The notes below the pieces were generated by a model that was not told where the DNA came from, searched no databases, and saw only the letters and a program-made list of their open reading frames with translations. Positions 62,156 to 64,000 of a stretch of 64,000 nucleotides of DNA are shown piece after piece. The stretch is from contig NZ_LGTQ01000005.1 of NCBI RefSeq assembly GCF_001306455.1, positions 992,001-1,056,000 on the forward strand, given 5' to 3'. The position numbers were made by a program, and so were the translations under genes. Position 1 is the first letter of the stretch. Every line of letters starts with the position of its first letter. The DNA is from Jiulongibacter sediminis. Its GTDB lineage: Bacteria; Bacteroidota; Bacteroidia; Cytophagales; Spirosomataceae.

Positions 62156-63481
62156 TTATTGAGCTACAACAGTAGTCTGTCTTCCTTGAAGACGACCAGA
62201 CTGCATTAAGCCCTCATATCTTTTCATTAACAAATAACTCTCAATCTGCTGAAGGGTATCCAAAACAACACCTACAAGTATTAGCAGGGAGGTACCGCCA
62301 AAGAATTGAGCAAACACATTACTAACACCAAACAAACTTGCGATCGCCGGGAAAATTGCAATTGCTGCTAAAAGTACAGCACCAGGCAATGTTATTCTAT
62401 CCAGGATAGCAGCAAGATAATCCGATGTTGCAATTCCAGGTTTTACACCAGGAATAAAGCCACCTCCTCTCTTCATATCATCTGCCATTTGATTAGGATT
62501 AATCGTAATCGCAGTGTAGAAGAAAGTAAAGGCGATAATTAAGAATGCATAGAGAGCATTATACTGCCAGGAAGTGAAATCAGAGAAAACAGTCTGAACA
62601 TTAGCCCAGAAATCACTCTTCTCAGCAAACAAACTCGCAATAGCAGCCGGAGCAAACATCAAAGCCTGACCGAAAATTATTGGCATTACACCTGAGATGT
62701 TCACTTTCAAAGGAAGATATTGTCTTTGACCAGATACTACCTTATTTCCTACAATTTGCTTTGCATACTGAACAGGAACTCTCCTAACAGCTTGTGTTAC
62801 AGCTACAGCAAAAACAACTACAAGGAACAATATTACCATCTCAATGATGAAGAACAAGATTTGTCCACTATTGGCTCTTGAGCTAAACTCCTGAACCAAA
62901 CCAGCTGGCAAACTTGCAACGATACCGATCATAATGATCATTGAAATACCGTTACCAACACCTTTCTCTGTCATTCTTTCACCTAACCATACACACATCA
63001 TTGTGCCTGCCACAAGAATAATAACAGAGGAAAAGTAAAATAATCCCTGATTTATTGTGATCGCGTCCGTTGGTATAGCCGTTTTAAGATATGTAAAACC
63101 TTGCACAGCTGTAACCGCAATGGTCAACCATCTTGTGATCTGATTTAACTTCTTTCTTCCAGATTCACCTTCTTTTTGAAGTTTACTGAAATAAGGTAAA
63201 GCTAAGCCCATCAACTGAATGGCAATAGAGGCAGAAATATAAGGCATGATACCCAATGCCATGATGGAAGCGTTACTAAACGCACCACCTACAAGGGTAT
63301 CAAGCAATCCAAGAAGACCATTCCCTCCTGTCAGATCCTGTAAACGCGTAGGATCAACACCAGGAAGAACGATAAAGGATCCCACTCTGAAAATTACAAT
63401 GATCAATAGAGTATTGAGAATTCTGTTTCTCAATTCTTCAATAGACCAAATATTCTTAAGGGTCGTAATCAGTTTATTCAT
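62156..63481 (-). CDS. secY: Protein translocase subunit SecY
   Basis: The 441-residue protein has ten membrane segments and family motifs: FRVGSFIVLPGVDP near the start, the plug region with GALFSNASIMALGIMPYISASI-like residues near 70, and RRVPVQYAKQ (about 235). The conserved NPNQMADDMKRGGGFIPGVKPG lies near residue 325. It forms the Sec channel fed by the SRP RNA encoded at 5415. It follows rplO by 20 bases. Confidence 0.97.
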   Translation of the reverse strand: MNKLITTLKNIWSIEELRNRILNTLLIIVIFRVGSFIVLPGVDPTRLQDLTGGNGLLGLLDTLVGGAFSNASIMALGIMPYISASIAIQLMGLALPYFSKLQKEGESGRKKLNQITRWLTIAVTAVQGFTYLKTAIPTDAITINQGLFYFSSVIILVAGTMMCVWLGERMTEKGVGNGISMIIMIGIVASLPAGLVQEFSSRANSGQILFFIIEMVILFLVVVFAVAVTQAVRRVPVQYAKQIVGNKVVSGQRQYLPLKVNISGVMPIIFGQALMFAPAAIASLFAEKSDFWANVQTVFSDFTSWQYNALYAFLIIAFTFFYTAITINPNQMADDMKRGGGFIPGVKPGIATSDYLAAILDRITLPGAVLLAAIAIFPAIASLFGVSNVFAQFFGGTSLLILVGVVLDTLQQIESYLLMKRYEGLMQSGRLQGRQTTVVAQ

Positions 63482-63501
63482 CGTCAGAGTCTTCTGTGGT
63501 A

Positions 63502-64000
63502 TTATTCAGGTCTTCCGCCTTTTAATCTGTCTTGTAGTTCGTTTAACTCATCCCACTTACCAGCCGCAGCAAGACCAGCCTGCTCAGGCCATGTAGTTGG
63601 GTTATGTGAGGCATATCTTGACCCAGCTTCAGCTAAGATATTCGCGATATCATCAGCACTGGTTTCAGATAATTTTGCAAAGGTACCAATTCCAGCATCA
63701 ACCAGCAATTCTGCAATTTTAGGTCCGATTCCCTCAATTTTTTTAAGGTCATCGCCACCTTTAGAAGCCTTCTTCTTTGGTGCAGCTTTTTCCTTCGCAG
63801 GAACGGCTTCCACTTTAGAAGTAGCTTTCTCTTCCTTAACTGACGTAGTCGCTGCTTTCGGAGTCGATTTCTTCTCTTTCTTTGTTTCCATTGCCACTTC
63901 CTTACGAGAAGAAGAAGCTTTAGAATCCAACTTCAAACCTTCTGACGTTTCAGGGCTAAAAGAAGCATCAACAACAGCCGAACCACCGGCTTTTTCAATT
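63502..64000 (-). CDS. rplO: C-terminus of ribosomal protein L15 with HhH extension, start cut off
   Basis: The frame is open to the window edge; the TTG at 63936 is internal. The first visible residues, IEKAGGSAVV, match the usual end of L15, and the position directly before secY is that of rplO. The protein then runs on for about 155 more residues: a Lys/Ala/Glu-rich linker and a helix-hairpin-helix domain (DDLKKIEGIGPKIAELLVDA) that ends in a conserved-looking ASHNPTTWPEQAGLAAAGKW segment. L21 of Bacteroidota often carries a similar C-terminal domain, from memory. Gene identity rests on the tail and on synteny, since the L15 core lies outside. Confidence 0.8.
   Translation of the reverse strand, partial: IEKAGGSAVVDASFSPETSEGLKLDSKASSSRKEVAMETKKEKKSTPKAATTSVKEEKATSKVEAVPAKEKAAPKKKASKGGDDLKKIEGIGPKIAELLVDAGIGTFAKLSETSADDIANILAEAGSRYASHNPTTWPEQAGLAAAGKWDELNELQDRLKGGRPE

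Noticed and set aside
63246-63596. A 116-codon plus-strand frame opposite secY and rplO
   Set aside because: It spans the junction of two confirmed minus-strand genes and has no protein-like pattern.
1-64000. CRISPR arrays, insertion sequences, prophage genes, tRNA and rRNA genes
   Set aside because: Reading both strands showed no regularly spaced repeats, transposase or integrase motifs, phage structural genes or tRNA-like cloverleaf segments.

Overview
The window is a 64-kb piece of chromosome from a member of the Bacteroidota, most probably a marine-type member of the Cytophagales or a neighbouring order. The evidence is a type IX secretion (T9SS) cargo protein and the T9SS regulator PorX, clade-typical small proteins (a DUF3098 protein, a Lacal_2735-type protein, a TMEM220-like protein), the apparent rarity of Shine-Dalgarno sequences, and the repeated Bacteroidota promoter element TAnnTTTG just upstream of genes. 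Most of the window is ordinary core genome. No prophage, insertion sequence, CRISPR array, tRNA or rRNA gene was seen. No stretch longer than about 300 bases lacks a gene; the longest gap (37226-37519) holds terminator-like hairpins and the gltB leader.

Layout. 1-5313: a cut-off tandem fasciclin (FAS1) protein, a very small conserved protein, an alpha/beta hydrolase, a T9SS cargo protein and a small membrane protein. 5380-5501: the SRP RNA gene with a textbook Bacteroidota promoter. 5548-11004: transaldolase, ftsE, then a leftward unit kdsB-porX-outer membrane barrel, and a LysM protein. 11078-14347: a TIGR02757-family protein, an aldose epimerase-like protein, a DUF151/UVR nuclease-like protein and an acyltransferase. 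14412-17999: a cell-envelope and housekeeping run ftsX-DUF3098-uppP-truB-ribF. 17996-22310, leftward: parE, a dicarboxylate/amino-acid symporter and pheA.

22475-30450: a surface polysaccharide export unit (SLBB outer-membrane exporter, Wzz-like co-polymerase, ABC permease, Wzt-like ATPase with a C-terminal sugar-binding domain, DegT aminotransferase, glycosyltransferase). 30447-37225, leftward: rnhB and gltB-gltD (glutamate synthase). 37520-44369, leftward: complete assimilatory sulfate reduction (ATP sulfurylase cysDN, APS-type cysH, sulfite reductase, siroheme methyltransferase cobA, TauE/SafE transporter). These genes feed sulfide, and gltBD feeds glutamate, into amino-acid synthesis. 44459-46593, leftward: a family 2 glycosyltransferase, a small STAS-like protein and RNase Z. 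46687-52994: a second glycan unit (glycosyltransferase, O-antigen ligase/polymerase-like protein, acyltransferase, glgB) and a LolA-like secreted protein. 53051-57693: thrC, an RlmL-type RNA methyltransferase, carA and a tandem universal stress protein. 57743-64000, leftward: the end of the ribosomal protein operon, rplO(partial)-secY-map-infA-rpmJ-rpsM-rpsK-rpsD-rpoA-rplQ.

I did not find a clearly new multi-gene system. The observations most worth checking are these: a ribosomal protein L15 that runs in frame into a long linker and a helix-hairpin-helix domain; several genes whose TAnnTTTG box lies so close to the start codon that they should be leaderless, with the SRP RNA promoter as an internal ruler; a promoter placed inside the loop of a terminator in front of ftsE; a shared AATCGGT-containing motif in front of the two sulfur units; a sulfite reductase with an extra HEPN-like C-terminus; and convergent genes that share their stop codons.
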